NCBI RefSeq assembly: GCF_900129635.1
Contig: NZ_FSRB01000004.1
Span: 154,158-218,157 of the forward strand
Direction: 5' to 3'
DNA from: Singulisphaera sp. GP187
GTDB taxonomy: Bacteria > Planctomycetota > Planctomycetia > Isosphaerales > Isosphaeraceae
Length of the DNA: 64,000 bases
Shown: positions 7,306 to 15,443 of the stretch, one piece after another
How positions within the stretch are numbered: the stretch's first letter is position 1
How the letters are laid out: each line of letters starts with the position of its first letter
Position numbers and translations under genes: made by a program
The notes under the pieces: generated by a model
The model's database searches: none
What the model was told of the DNA's origin: nothing
Seen by the model: only the letters and a program-made list of their open reading frames with translations

Positions 7306-8871
7306 ATGGCAACTCGCACTGCTTCCAGGCGGCATCGTCGCTCCCACGAGATTCAGAAGCCTACGGGAACCTTGCATCCCCGAGTGCAAGCCGTGGGCCC
7401 AGAACGGTTTGGGATCGTCAGCATCGATTGCGCCAAGGCACGATCCAAGTTCCTGCTGGCCGATTTCTATGGGACGGTCCTGCTCCCTCCCACGGTCATC
7501 AACCACGATCGCGGGGGGTTCGAGGCAGCGATTCATGCGGTCCACGCGGCGGCTCAGCGGCTTCGGCTCGGGGTGGTGATCGTCGTGGTCGAACGCACGG
7601 GGCGGTTTCACCTGCCGGTCCAGGCCGCGTTCCAGGCGGCTGGCTTTGAGGTCCGGATCGTCCATCCCTTCGCCACCAAGCAATTTCGCCAGCCCGCCGA
7701 TCCCGGCAATAAAACCGATGACACCGACCTCTCCGCCATCCATCGCGCGGCGGTCAACGGTTTCGGACTCCTCGAGCACGAACCCGACCCCCTCTACGCT
7801 GACCTCCAACTCCTGGCTCGTCATCGCCGCGATCTTGTCACCAAGAACGTCACACTTCGAAACCAAATTCACGACCATTTTCAATTGATCATGCCAGGGT
7901 TTAGTGCGGTCATTGATCCGTTTGACAGCCCACTGCCGCTCTGGATCGTCAAGAACTTGCAATCGGCCGACGCGATTCTCGAGGTCGGTGTCCTCGGGCT
8001 CCTCAGGCGGCTTCGTGAGGCGGGATTCCATCCGCATCTGAAGACCGTCGAGAAGATCGTCGCCTGGTCCAAGGCGGCTCCCGCACAACATTCGCAATCG
8101 CCAAGTCATCTGCGGTTGCTCATGTCACTTGATGGAGATCGGATGACCAAGCTTGAGGCCATCCGGACCGTCGAAGGGGATCTCGCCGGGTTCCTGGCTC
8201 GCACCCCCTACGTGCTGTTGCTGGGAATTCCGGGGATCAACGTGGCGACCGCCGCCGAGTTCGCTGGCGAGATGGGGCCGATCGGCCGTTATCCCAAAGC
8301 CCGTTCGATCACCGGCCGCGCCGGGCTGTTTCCCTCGCGGTATCAAAGCGACACCGTCGACCGGAGCAACGGGGCGTTGGTGCGCCGCGGCAATCACTCG
8401 CTCCGCGAAGTGATCCTCCGGATCGCCGACAATTTGATCACATGTAATGATTATTTCAGGATCCAAGCCGCCAAGTGGCGATTGAGTGGCAAGGATCCGC
8501 GCGACATCCATGTCAAGGTCGGCGGCCGATTCTGCCGGATCGCCTACCAGATGGTGGCGGGGCAATCGGTCTACCGCCACCCGAGCTGTCAGCATCGGCA
8601 TTATGTTCTTGAAAAACTGATCAAATTTTTGAACGAACACAATGTTGATTGTGCACGTACTATGTTGATCTTGGATTCGGCGGTGTGCCAGCTTCCCCGA
8701 TCGGAGCATCGGTCGGAGGCGGTCCCGCTGACCGAGGAACTGTCGCGGCCCCGGTCGAAGCGGGGAACCGGTCCGCAACTTTTGGGCGAGATTCTCCCCG
8801 CGGTCTTGGCGAAGCTGGGGGTGAATTTGCTACCATCGAGCGTGTCAGGGGAGCCTGATCCCACAGAGTGA
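7306..8871 (+). CDS. IS110-family transposase (DEDD recombinase)
   Basis: A 521-residue IS110 transposase. The N-terminal RuvC-like domain shows Asp41 (SIDCAKARSKF), Glu96 (VVVERTGRF) and the Asp138/Asp139/Asp141 cluster (GNKTDDTDLSAI). The C-terminal Transposase_20 domain contains LLGIPGINVATAAEFAGEMG followed by a GLFPSRYQSDT segment. The family inserts without terminal inverted repeats, guided in studied members by an element-encoded bridge RNA. A GGAGG box precedes ATG 7306. It is somewhat longer than average (about 400 residues) at both ends. The frame is intact. Confidence 0.9.
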   Translation: MATRTASRRHRRSHEIQKPTGTLHPRVQAVGPERFGIVSIDCAKARSKFLLADFYGTVLLPPTVINHDRGGFEAAIHAVHAAAQRLRLGVVIVVVERTGRFHLPVQAAFQAAGFEVRIVHPFATKQFRQPADPGNKTDDTDLSAIHRAAVNGFGLLEHEPDPLYADLQLLARHRRDLVTKNVTLRNQIHDHFQLIMPGFSAVIDPFDSPLPLWIVKNLQSADAILEVGVLGLLRRLREAGFHPHLKTVEKIVAWSKAAPAQHSQSPSHLRLLMSLDGDRMTKLEAIRTVEGDLAGFLARTPYVLLLGIPGINVATAAEFAGEMGPIGRYPKARSITGRAGLFPSRYQSDTVDRSNGALVRRGNHSLREVILRIADNLITCNDYFRIQAAKWRLSGKDPRDIHVKVGGRFCRIAYQMVAGQSVYRHPSCQHRHYVLEKLIKFLNEHNVDCARTMLILDSAVCQLPRSEHRSEAVPLTEELSRPRSKRGTGPQLLGEILPAVLAKLGVNLLPSSVSGEPDPTE

Positions 8872-9132
8872 CGACCCGGCCGAGGGACCGAATAACGTCG
8901 AATGTCCCCGTGGCGCAAAGCCGTGGTTAAAGCGTGGCGCTCTGTCCGATCACCAACGTCGGATCCGGCTGTGTGGGGTCACTCCCCTGATATTACCAGT
9001 GTGGCGAGCGTGATCTGCAGCGACAGAGATGGTCCATCGGCCCGCGGTTCGTCCCCGGAATCTGAACAAACCGCCAGTATTCCTGGCCGGGACGGGGCCA
9101 CTTCGTCCCCAGGCTGCCCGCCCTCGTTTTGA
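8872..9132. other. Non-coding 3' flank of the IS110 element, with a dispersed repeat
   Basis: No gene is supported. The right end of the IS110 element and any 3' bridge-RNA region should lie here. From about 9103 to 9150 the sequence repeats, with a few differences, at about 44299-44345: both contain GTCCCCAGGCTGC and TTCCTACATGGCTGTC, in the same orientation. Confidence 0.4.
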
Positions 9133-9582
9133 CCGATTCCTACATGGCTGTCTTTTTCCTGCCCTTGGAACGTTGCGGCCTTGAAAAAACAGCCTCACGC
9201 CACCTGGGGAGCAGAGACCGGACTCATCCGCGAGGTCGATTACGATGGGGAACCATTTCAGGGAAGGCCGACCCGGGTCTTTGCCTACTATGCGAAGCCG
9301 AAGGGGGAAGGCCACTTTCTCGCGATGCTTCTTGCTCACGGCGGAGGGGGAGCGGCGTTCCGCAAGTGGGCGCAGCACTGGGCCGAACGCGGATACGCGG
9401 CCCTGGCGATGGATTTGGCAGGGCACCGCCCCGATGGAAAGAGGCGGGACGACGGCGGGCCCGAACAGGGGACGTTCCGCCTGGCGGCCGGCAAGATATC
9501 GTCGAGCCGAAGAAGGCTGGCGGCCTCAAGGCGATCTTGGCGATGCTTCGGTAGGAGGCCCCCTTGGTTGAGAGTGAACTAG
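9133..9582 (+). pseudogene. Remnant of an alpha/beta-hydrolase (acetylxylan esterase-like)
   Basis: About 115 in-frame residues read like the N-terminal third of planctomycete esterases of the acetylxylan-esterase/dienelactone-hydrolase type: WGAETGLIREVDYDGEPF, FAYYAKP, MLLAHGGGGAAFRKWAQHWA and YAALAMDLAGHRPDGKR. The segment lacks a convincing start (only TTG 9181) and loses similarity near residue 115 at the GGPEQG position. No nucleophile elbow (GxSxG) or later catalytic residues follow. Both ends therefore look cut, the left one at the edge of a dispersed repeat. The protein would not be catalytic. Confidence 0.65.
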
Positions 9583-9832
9583 GGGCGAGGGGACAGGAGG
9601 CGACATAAAACAGAGGAGCGGGGCCGGCCGAGAACGGGCCAGTGTTCTTGGCCGGCTCCGCGATTAGAGCCCCATCAAGAAGCGGAGCCGTTCCGCCGCA
9701 GACGAGGGACATGACCGGCGTCAGCAGTTGACTCGCCAGTGACGAACTAACTTGCATTATGTGCACGCAACTAATAGGACGGCAGAATTTGACCAGGACG
9801 AACGGCTTGGATCAGATTGCGAAACTTAAAGC

Positions 9833-9860
9833 TTGACAACTAACTCCCTCAGGATAAAAT
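9833..9860 (+). promoter_or_regulatory. Sigma-70-type promoter for the pilin-like gene
   Basis: A perfect TTGACA (9833-9838) is separated by 16 bp from TAAAAT (9855-9860) in an AT-richer stretch. It lies about 150 bp upstream of the ATG at 10010 on the same strand, with no other gene between. The match is to the general bacterial consensus; planctomycete promoters are often weaker than this. Confidence 0.5.
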
Positions 9861-10009
9861 TCACTCGAATATTGGTGGTATCCAAGTGACCGCATGCGGC
9901 AAACGTGATGGTGTCGCTTCCTACCAATCAGTCGCCCCGCACACCGCGTTTCTCTCTCCGTTTCGGTTACGTCTTCGACGCACTCCACGGAAGTTCAGAA
10001 GGGACTCGC

Positions 10010-10993
10010 ATGCGATCCTCGACATTCTCGCCAGCGAGAAATTATTGCGCGCAGATAAGAGCATTTACGCTCATCGAAACTTTGGTTGTCATTGTGATTA
10101 TTGGGATTTTGATCGCACTGATTATACCGGCGGTCCAGGCGGCGCGTGAGGCTGCTAGACGAGCTCAGTGCGTAAACAACCTCCATCACATAGGTATTGG
10201 ATTCCACAACTATGTGTCAACTGTCGGATGCTTTCCGGCTGAGAGCTCCGGCGGAGGCTATTCGCCACAATCAATGATACTGCCGCACATCGATCAGAGC
10301 TCTGTATACAATAGCATTAATTTTTCTATTCCTACTTTGTTTGGTGACGCGAGTATAAATGCTACAGCGATGTTGTCAACAATCGCATGCTACGTATGTC
10401 CGTCCGACGGAACTCCTGGATCCGTCGCAAACTATGCGGCTTGCGTTGGGTACGGATATCAGCGGCATCGCGATAATGGGGTGTTCGCAGCGAATTGCGT
10501 TAATCCGGCCGCGATTACCGATGGACTGAGTCAAACAGTGATGATGAGCGAATGGGTGGTGGGGTCATTCTTTAAGGCAAGTCAAGTGGATGGGCAACGG
10601 CATTTGGGCAATGCCGATGCAAAACAGTTTGTCTTTCATTCGCCAATGATGCAGCAGCCCAACCAGCTTGAAGCGTTTGTCGCGACATGTAAAGCATTAG
10701 ATATTTCGGTCGCCAAAATCGCGTCCACGCAGAAAGGTTTTGAGTGGCAGAGCAGTGGTTTGACGCAAAGTCTCTATAATCATACGGAGCCGCCCGGCGC
10801 CAACAGTTGTTTGAACGGTGACACATTGCCGACAGGCGCGATTACGGCGAATAGCTATCATGCTAATTGCGTAAATATGCTGAGAGCTGATGGAAGTACT
10901 ACGTCTGCGAAAACAACTATTTCTACACCAGTTTGGCAGGCGCTCGGAAGTCGGTCAGGTGGTGAGACGTTCGCTCTCAGCGAGAGCGATTAA
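10010..10993 (+). CDS. DUF1559 protein with type IV pilin-like N-terminus
   Basis: A 327-residue protein of the planctomycete DUF1559 family. After a short basic leader comes the prepilin-type methylation motif AFTLIETLVVIVIIGILIAL, then PAVQAAREAARRAQC, the standard continuation. Near the C-terminus HANCVNMLRADG fits the H-X9-DG signature. Such proteins are thought to be cleaved by a prepilin peptidase and displayed as pseudopilins; the function is not established. ATG 10010 is chosen because AAGGGA precedes it and it leaves a short leader. Base composition is clearly more AT-rich than neighbouring host genes, and the gene sits between insertion sequences, suggesting transfer. A small secreted protein follows 33 nt later. 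Confidence 0.88.
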   Translation: MRSSTFSPARNYCAQIRAFTLIETLVVIVIIGILIALIIPAVQAAREAARRAQCVNNLHHIGIGFHNYVSTVGCFPAESSGGGYSPQSMILPHIDQSSVYNSINFSIPTLFGDASINATAMLSTIACYVCPSDGTPGSVANYAACVGYGYQRHRDNGVFAANCVNPAAITDGLSQTVMMSEWVVGSFFKASQVDGQRHLGNADAKQFVFHSPMMQQPNQLEAFVATCKALDISVAKIASTQKGFEWQSSGLTQSLYNHTEPPGANSCLNGDTLPTGAITANSYHANCVNMLRADGSTTSAKTTISTPVWQALGSRSGGETFALSESD

Positions 10994-11026
10994 TTTCCAA
11001 GTGAATTCTACGATAGAGGTGCATCC

Positions 11027-11410
11027 ATGAATGTTCGACTATGCGGGGCTTTCTTTCTGGCTGTAATTGCGTTTCCGGCTGCCGATGTAGCCGCTGATTC
11101 CGCGACTCTGATGGCGGAACCACCGCCGCGACTCGTACAATACACTTCGTACTACATGGGAGTTACCTCGTTCCCTACCGCAGGGACTTGTACGACCGTA
11201 ACAGTTGTGATCGTTAAATGGAACGGATCGGCCTGGGTGCAGTATGCGACGCCAACACCGGGGTGGGAAGCTAATCCTGTCTTGCAGGAAGTCAACTGGG
11301 GGGGGCCAGCGATCGTGTTGGCCCCAGGAACTTTCAAGGCGGTCGTGCGGTTTTACAATGGCTCAACGCTGCTTAATTCGGTAGAAACCAACACTTTAAC
11401 TTGGCCGTAG
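11027..11410 (+). CDS. Small secreted protein, unknown function
   Basis: A 127-residue protein with a signal peptide (about residues 1-23, hydrophobic core LCGAFFLAVIAFPAADVAA). The mature part is rich in Val, Thr and aromatic residues and looks like an all-beta fold (KAVVRFYNGSTLLNSVETN). AGAGGTG precedes the ATG. It sits 33 nt downstream of the pilin-like gene with similarly AT-rich composition, so the two form a likely operon and may have arrived together. No family recognised. Confidence 0.65.
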   Translation: MNVRLCGAFFLAVIAFPAADVAADSATLMAEPPPRLVQYTSYYMGVTSFPTAGTCTTVTVVIVKWNGSAWVQYATPTPGWEANPVLQEVNWGGPAIVLAPGTFKAVVRFYNGSTLLNSVETNTLTWP

Positions 11411-11937
11411 GAGCGAGCTGAGCAACGAGCATACCACGTTCGCGAGGATGGATTAGCCGGGCCGCATGTCTAATTCCTTGCCCTTCGCATGGCGCCTGAC
11501 AAAGGAGTTATCTGCCTCTGTCTCAGGAGGGCAGGGGGCCGATCATCCGATCATGGGCTGGGTGCCCAAGGGCGACTCATCTGCGGCGGGTGGCACTGAT
11601 CGCGCCCAACGCATAGAACCTGCCCGTTGATTTCCGCCCGGGGGCACCTGTCCGGATAACTGAAATAAACGTCACATCGTGAGATCCATCTAATATAACC
11701 GCCAGGACATGGCCGGTTGCCCAGAAATGAGGCACGGATAACCCTCGCAGGACAGCGAATCGTTATGGCAAAACCATGGGAAAACGCGAATCGCCCATAA
11801 CTTCCATCATCGGATGTTTCACGCGAACACTTGTTAGCGTGTAATGTCCCTCCTGACCGATCCTACTACTTTACTCGTTTGAAGACGTAGGGCGTCGCCG
11901 TGTGAGAATACTTGACTGTAGGCGGTGACCAGTTCCC
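11411..11937. other. Intergenic stretch, nothing recognised
   Basis: No coding frame with credible composition and no clear repeat were found in these 527 bases, which lie between the small secreted protein and the left end of the IS66-type element. Confidence 0.5.
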
Positions 11938-13404
11938 GTAACCGTTCACGGCCTTGCGCGATCGTTCCAGGTATGGTAGCGTCTCTTTCATGACGATGCC
12001 TCCACCACTCCCTGAGGAACTCTTCGCCTCACAGCCTGTCGCGGTTCAGACTTACTTGCGCCAACTCGAAGCATTTGCCACGCAACTCGCGGCGCAGGTC
12101 GCTCAACTCGAAGCCAAGCTCCAGCAGAATTCGTCCAACTCCTCCCGCCCTCCCTCCTCCGATGGTCCTCAGCACAAGCGGGGCGTGCCACGTCCGCCCA
12201 GCCAGCGGCGACGCGGTGGCCAGACCGGACATTCCAAACATGACCGCGTGATCTTGCCTCCCGATCAAGTCGTCGATTACAAACCGTCACACTGCGGGCG
12301 TTCTGGCACCTCACTGGCTGGCGACGATCCCGAACCCTCCATCGATCAGGTGATCGAACTCCCCGAGAAGCTACGGTGGGTCACCCATCATCGCCGCCAT
12401 ACCCTCGACTGCCCTCTCTGCCAGGCCCGAACGACCGCAGCCCCAGTCCCCGAGGCGGCCAACGGCTTTGGCCCCAGAATCCAAGCGGCCACAGCCTACT
12501 TCAGTGGCGTCGGCCGGCTCAGCAAGCGAACCATCGCTTTACTCTTCGCCGATCTCTACGACATCCCCATGGCCTTGGGCAGCGTCCGCAAGCTCGAAGC
12601 CAGGACCAGTCTCGCCTTGCACTCGATCCACGACGAGGCCTTGAATCACACACAAACGCGCGACGCCAATGTCGATGAGACCGGCTGGAAACAAGGCAAG
12701 AAGAAGGCCTGGCTCTGGGCCGCGGTGACCCGCCTGGTGATCGTTTTCTTGATCCGTAGGCATCGCAATCGGGGAGCATTCGATGAACTGGTCGGATCCG
12801 CACCCGGCGTGCTGACGACCGATCGATATTCGGTCTACACTCACCTGCCCAGCGAGAAACGCCAAATTTGCTGGGCGCATCTCCGACGCGATTTTCAGGC
12901 GATGATCGATCGTCGCGATCCCGGCTCGGGGGTCGGCGAGGAGTTGTTGCTGCACGCCGATATCCTCGCCCAGGAGTGGGGGAAAGTCCGCGCCGGGACT
13001 CGCACCCGGACCTGGTTTCAGCGGGAAATCCTCCCCTGGTTACGTGAAGAGGTCCATCTCCTGCTTGAGTCCGGATCGCTATGTGGTGGCTCGAAGACCG
13101 CCGGCGTTTGTAATGAACTCCTGTCCCTTGAGGCCAGCCTTTGGACGTTCGCGTCGAGGCCTGGTGTTGAGCCGACGAATAATGCGGCCGAACGTGCCAT
13201 CCGTCATGCCGTCTGCTGGCGGAAGACGAGCTATGGCACCGACAGTGAACGGGGCAGTCGGTTCGTGGAACGGATCCTAACCGTGGTGGCCAGTTGCCGA
13301 CCCCAGGGACGCGACGTGTTGGAGTTCCTCACACAAGCCATCACGGCCCACCAGAATGGGTCTCAGAAACCATCGATCCTGGGCGATGGGGCGTGAACGC
13401 TTAC
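11938..13404 (+). mobile_element. IS66-type insertion sequence with terminal inverted repeats
   Basis: The left end GTAACCGTTCACGGCC (11938) pairs with the complement of the right end GGGCGTGAACGCTTAC (ending 13404), 14 of 16 positions matching. GTAA at the outer edge is usual for IS66 relatives. The element is 1,467 bp with one gene. The flanking 8-mers do not match, so no target duplication is visible. Confidence 0.65.
11990..13396 (+). CDS. IS66-family transposase
   Basis: A 468-residue transposase. A leucine/glutamine-rich coiled coil (residues 22-48) leads into NSSNSSRPPSSDGP, the classic IS66 N-terminal signature. A degenerate zinc-binding region follows (CPLC at 141-144; the first CxxC pair is broken as HCGRSG). 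The DDE residues are Asp229 (NVDETGW), Asp278 (VLTTDRYSVY) and Glu401 (PTNNAAERAIRH). There are no separate accessory ORFs (TnpA/TnpB), as in single-gene members. The start could be ATG 11990 or 11996. Frame intact. Confidence 0.9.
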   Translation: MTMPPPLPEELFASQPVAVQTYLRQLEAFATQLAAQVAQLEAKLQQNSSNSSRPPSSDGPQHKRGVPRPPSQRRRGGQTGHSKHDRVILPPDQVVDYKPSHCGRSGTSLAGDDPEPSIDQVIELPEKLRWVTHHRRHTLDCPLCQARTTAAPVPEAANGFGPRIQAATAYFSGVGRLSKRTIALLFADLYDIPMALGSVRKLEARTSLALHSIHDEALNHTQTRDANVDETGWKQGKKKAWLWAAVTRLVIVFLIRRHRNRGAFDELVGSAPGVLTTDRYSVYTHLPSEKRQICWAHLRRDFQAMIDRRDPGSGVGEELLLHADILAQEWGKVRAGTRTRTWFQREILPWLREEVHLLLESGSLCGGSKTAGVCNELLSLEASLWTFASRPGVEPTNNAAERAIRHAVCWRKTSYGTDSERGSRFVERILTVVASCRPQGRDVLEFLTQAITAHQNGSQKPSILGDGA

Positions 13405-13772
13405 TGCATTGGAATTACACCTCCAGCGGAATGTGCCGCCAGCCGCGACCTCCAGGTTTGTCGCTGAAGTTGAAGTCCCTGTAGTGGACTTAACGGTTGA
13501 CCCTACGGAACGATTAACCCCTACGAACGGATGGATCGAGCCGGGGACTCCGGGTGCCAAAGTACTTCCCGTCTGGGGGATAAAATGGGTAGATGACCCG
13601 CGAGGGTTCCCCAGGCCAGTTCTTGTCAAAGTCCCAAATGCGCAGGAGTGGTGAGATGCAGGTCGATCAAGCACGCCTTGGACATTAGGCCAATGACCCT
13701 TACTGGTCGGCAGACCTCGTCGCCAGCTTAGAGGATCGCTCTCCCGGGTTAGGTGCCTGGCCACCGACTCTG
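13405..13772. other. Remnant DNA between the IS66 element and the duplicated host segment
   Basis: No gene is firmly supported; a short open frame at 13409-13654 (TTG start, about 81 residues) has acceptable composition but no match I recognise. The interval ends with a 22-bp motif (13749-13770, beginning TTAGGTGCCTGGC) that recurs beside transposase remnants at 50245, 51467 and 52502. Two bases later the duplicated host segment begins. Confidence 0.45.
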
Positions 13773-14903
13773 ATCGGCAAGGAGCTGGATCAACTCGGCC
13801 CGTGAGGCTTGAGTCGAAGAGAATTGGTTATTTTTGCATGATTAGGAGTTACGCAGTTGAGCCGCATATAGTGAATGTTTGTCCGTAGTTCACCAGGTTC
13901 CAGCCTTCGGACGCGACAACCTAACTTTCCCATGGGCTCCAGAATCTCACACACCTATGAACGGTTGTTCGTGAACTGCGTAACTCCTAATGATAAGAGA
14001 ATTGAAAAACATTATGTCAGCCATGCCGAAATAATGGTATTCGTAAGGCGGGCACGGCCCACCACGGTTTCGGCCCGGAACGAGCGCAGGAGATTGAGCC
14101 CCTTTCCTCCGCTCGGTTCAAGCCGTGAGGATTCCGGGTGAGCGCGTCGCGTTTGGTCCCTCTCCAGACCGTCGAAGCTGCTGGACCGTGCCCACCCGAC
14201 AAGAGATCGGATCAAGATTTCCCGATTTGTAGGGTGGGCACGGCCCACCAGGTGCGAGTCATGACGATCTTAAAACCGGGGGGACCGTTGGCAGGTTCTG
14301 GGTGGTGAGGAGAAAGATTCGGCTCAGGAGGATCAACTGGTCATCTTCCTTGACGGGACCGGCCTCGTTGCCGATCGGGTTCAGGATCATTTGCTCGCCA
14401 CGCTGAAGGCCGATCAGAAGACAGCACTTCTTGTCATCACGATAACGTAAGAACATGCTCGAGATTTCCACGAAGTCGCGACCGACGAGTTCGCGGGGGA
14501 CGGGGAACAGGTACATCTCGTTGGCGTCACGGCCAACGGTGAGGAGTTCTTGATAGACCCGAGTCATTCCATGGTAGATTGCGGTGCGGGCGAGGAGCCG
14601 TAGGCCGAGCTCGTCGGAGGAGATGATCTCGTCAGCGCCCGCCTTGAGGAGGCGGTGACGATTTTCCGGGTTACGGCATTCGACCGCGACGTTGGGCTGA
14701 TCGGCCCCTTTGCAGATATCGCGGATTGCGATGCAGGTCAGGATCGACTTGCCATCGGCGTAATGCCCTTGCCGTTCGTCGACCAGGACGACGACTGAGT
14801 GCGCCGTGGCGACCCGGGCGCGGCGGAGGATGATCTCGTTGGTCGGATCACCCTTGACAATGTAGACATCATTAAACGCGGCGTCATCCTGCTTGTCGGG
14901 CAG
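13773..14903. repeat. Right copy of the 1-kb segmental duplication
   Basis: It starts with ATCGGCAAGGAGCTGGATC, a copy of the last codons of the M3 peptidase gene (5481-5513) with no upstream peptidase sequence, and continues through the palindromic intergenic repeats into the intact channel gene. Offset to the left copy is 8,292 at the left end and 8,444 beyond the insertion at 13817-14004. Similarity ends in sequence terms at 14903, although the gene itself continues. Confidence 0.85.
13817..14004. mobile_element. MITE-like insertion with 18-bp perfect inverted repeat
   Basis: ATTAGGAGTTACGCAGTT (13841-13858) and its exact complement (13974-13991) enclose 115 bp without a gene. The 10-mer AAGAGAATTG flanks the pair at 13817-13826 and 13995-14004, a possible target duplication. 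The insertion is absent from the otherwise matching left copy near 5525-5555, giving an empty-site comparison within the same sequence. The gaps between direct and inverted repeats are unequal (14 and 3 bp), so the exact ends are uncertain. Confidence 0.6.
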
Positions 14904-15431
14904 GTCGATCTGTTCGGTCTCGTCGTGAATGATGACGACCGGACGTTTGTCCTGGATGATCTTGCTATGGACCTCGCGGATCCAGGCGAGGCCGCGCGGA
15001 CCCCAGTTGCAGAGGACGAGGTGATCGTCCATTTCAAAATGCGACACGTCGCGTCTCCGCAATTGGTGTTCGACTAAGACGGAAGCCACGGTCCCTGTAA
15101 ATAAGCCGGCCAGGCCCACACCGGTGCCGAGGAGAACCATCGCAAAGAACCGCCCCATCGCGGTCTTTGGCGATTGATCGAGGCCGCTGAAGAGCAGGAC
15201 CCAGACGTTGAAGAACGACTCGGTCCAGGTTTCGAAGTCCGAATGATTTCCCTGTTCGGCAAGATGAAGCCCCACGCTTCCCACCACCCAGGCGACACTG
15301 ATGGCCGCGACGATCCGGAACACCTGGTTCCGGTTCCAGTTGTGCAGCGCGGTGATCAGGAGCTCTCGGAGCGGACGCGTCGAGGTCACCTCGATCGCGG
15401 AGCGGTGGGGCGGAGCATTGTTTTGAGCCAT
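14259..15431 (-). CDS. Ion channel with RCK/TrkA-N regulatory domains
   Basis: A 390-residue protein. Two membrane helices (about residues 37-58 and 92-117) flank a pore segment reading VLLFSGLDQSPKT; the usual potassium filter TVGYG is absent. The rest is a Rossmann-type region (HFEMDDHLVLCNWGPRG, then VVVLVDERQG) and a second regulatory lobe, a layout like CASTOR/POLLUX and other channels gated by cytosolic ligands. It starts 12 nt after the WD40 gene stop, at the end of that minus-strand run, so they are likely co-transcribed. A truncated copy of the C-terminal half lies at 5815-6459. Ion selectivity cannot be predicted from this filter. Confidence 0.8.
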   Translation of the reverse strand: MAQNNAPPHRSAIEVTSTRPLRELLITALHNWNRNQVFRIVAAISVAWVVGSVGLHLAEQGNHSDFETWTESFFNVWVLLFSGLDQSPKTAMGRFFAMVLLGTGVGLAGLFTGTVASVLVEHQLRRRDVSHFEMDDHLVLCNWGPRGLAWIREVHSKIIQDKRPVVIIHDETEQIDLPDKQDDAAFNDVYIVKGDPTNEIILRRARVATAHSVVVLVDERQGHYADGKSILTCIAIRDICKGADQPNVAVECRNPENRHRLLKAGADEIISSDELGLRLLARTAIYHGMTRVYQELLTVGRDANEMYLFPVPRELVGRDFVEISSMFLRYRDDKKCCLLIGLQRGEQMILNPIGNEAGPVKEDDQLILLSRIFLLTTQNLPTVPPVLRSS

Positions 15432-15443
15432 AAAGGTCTGAAC

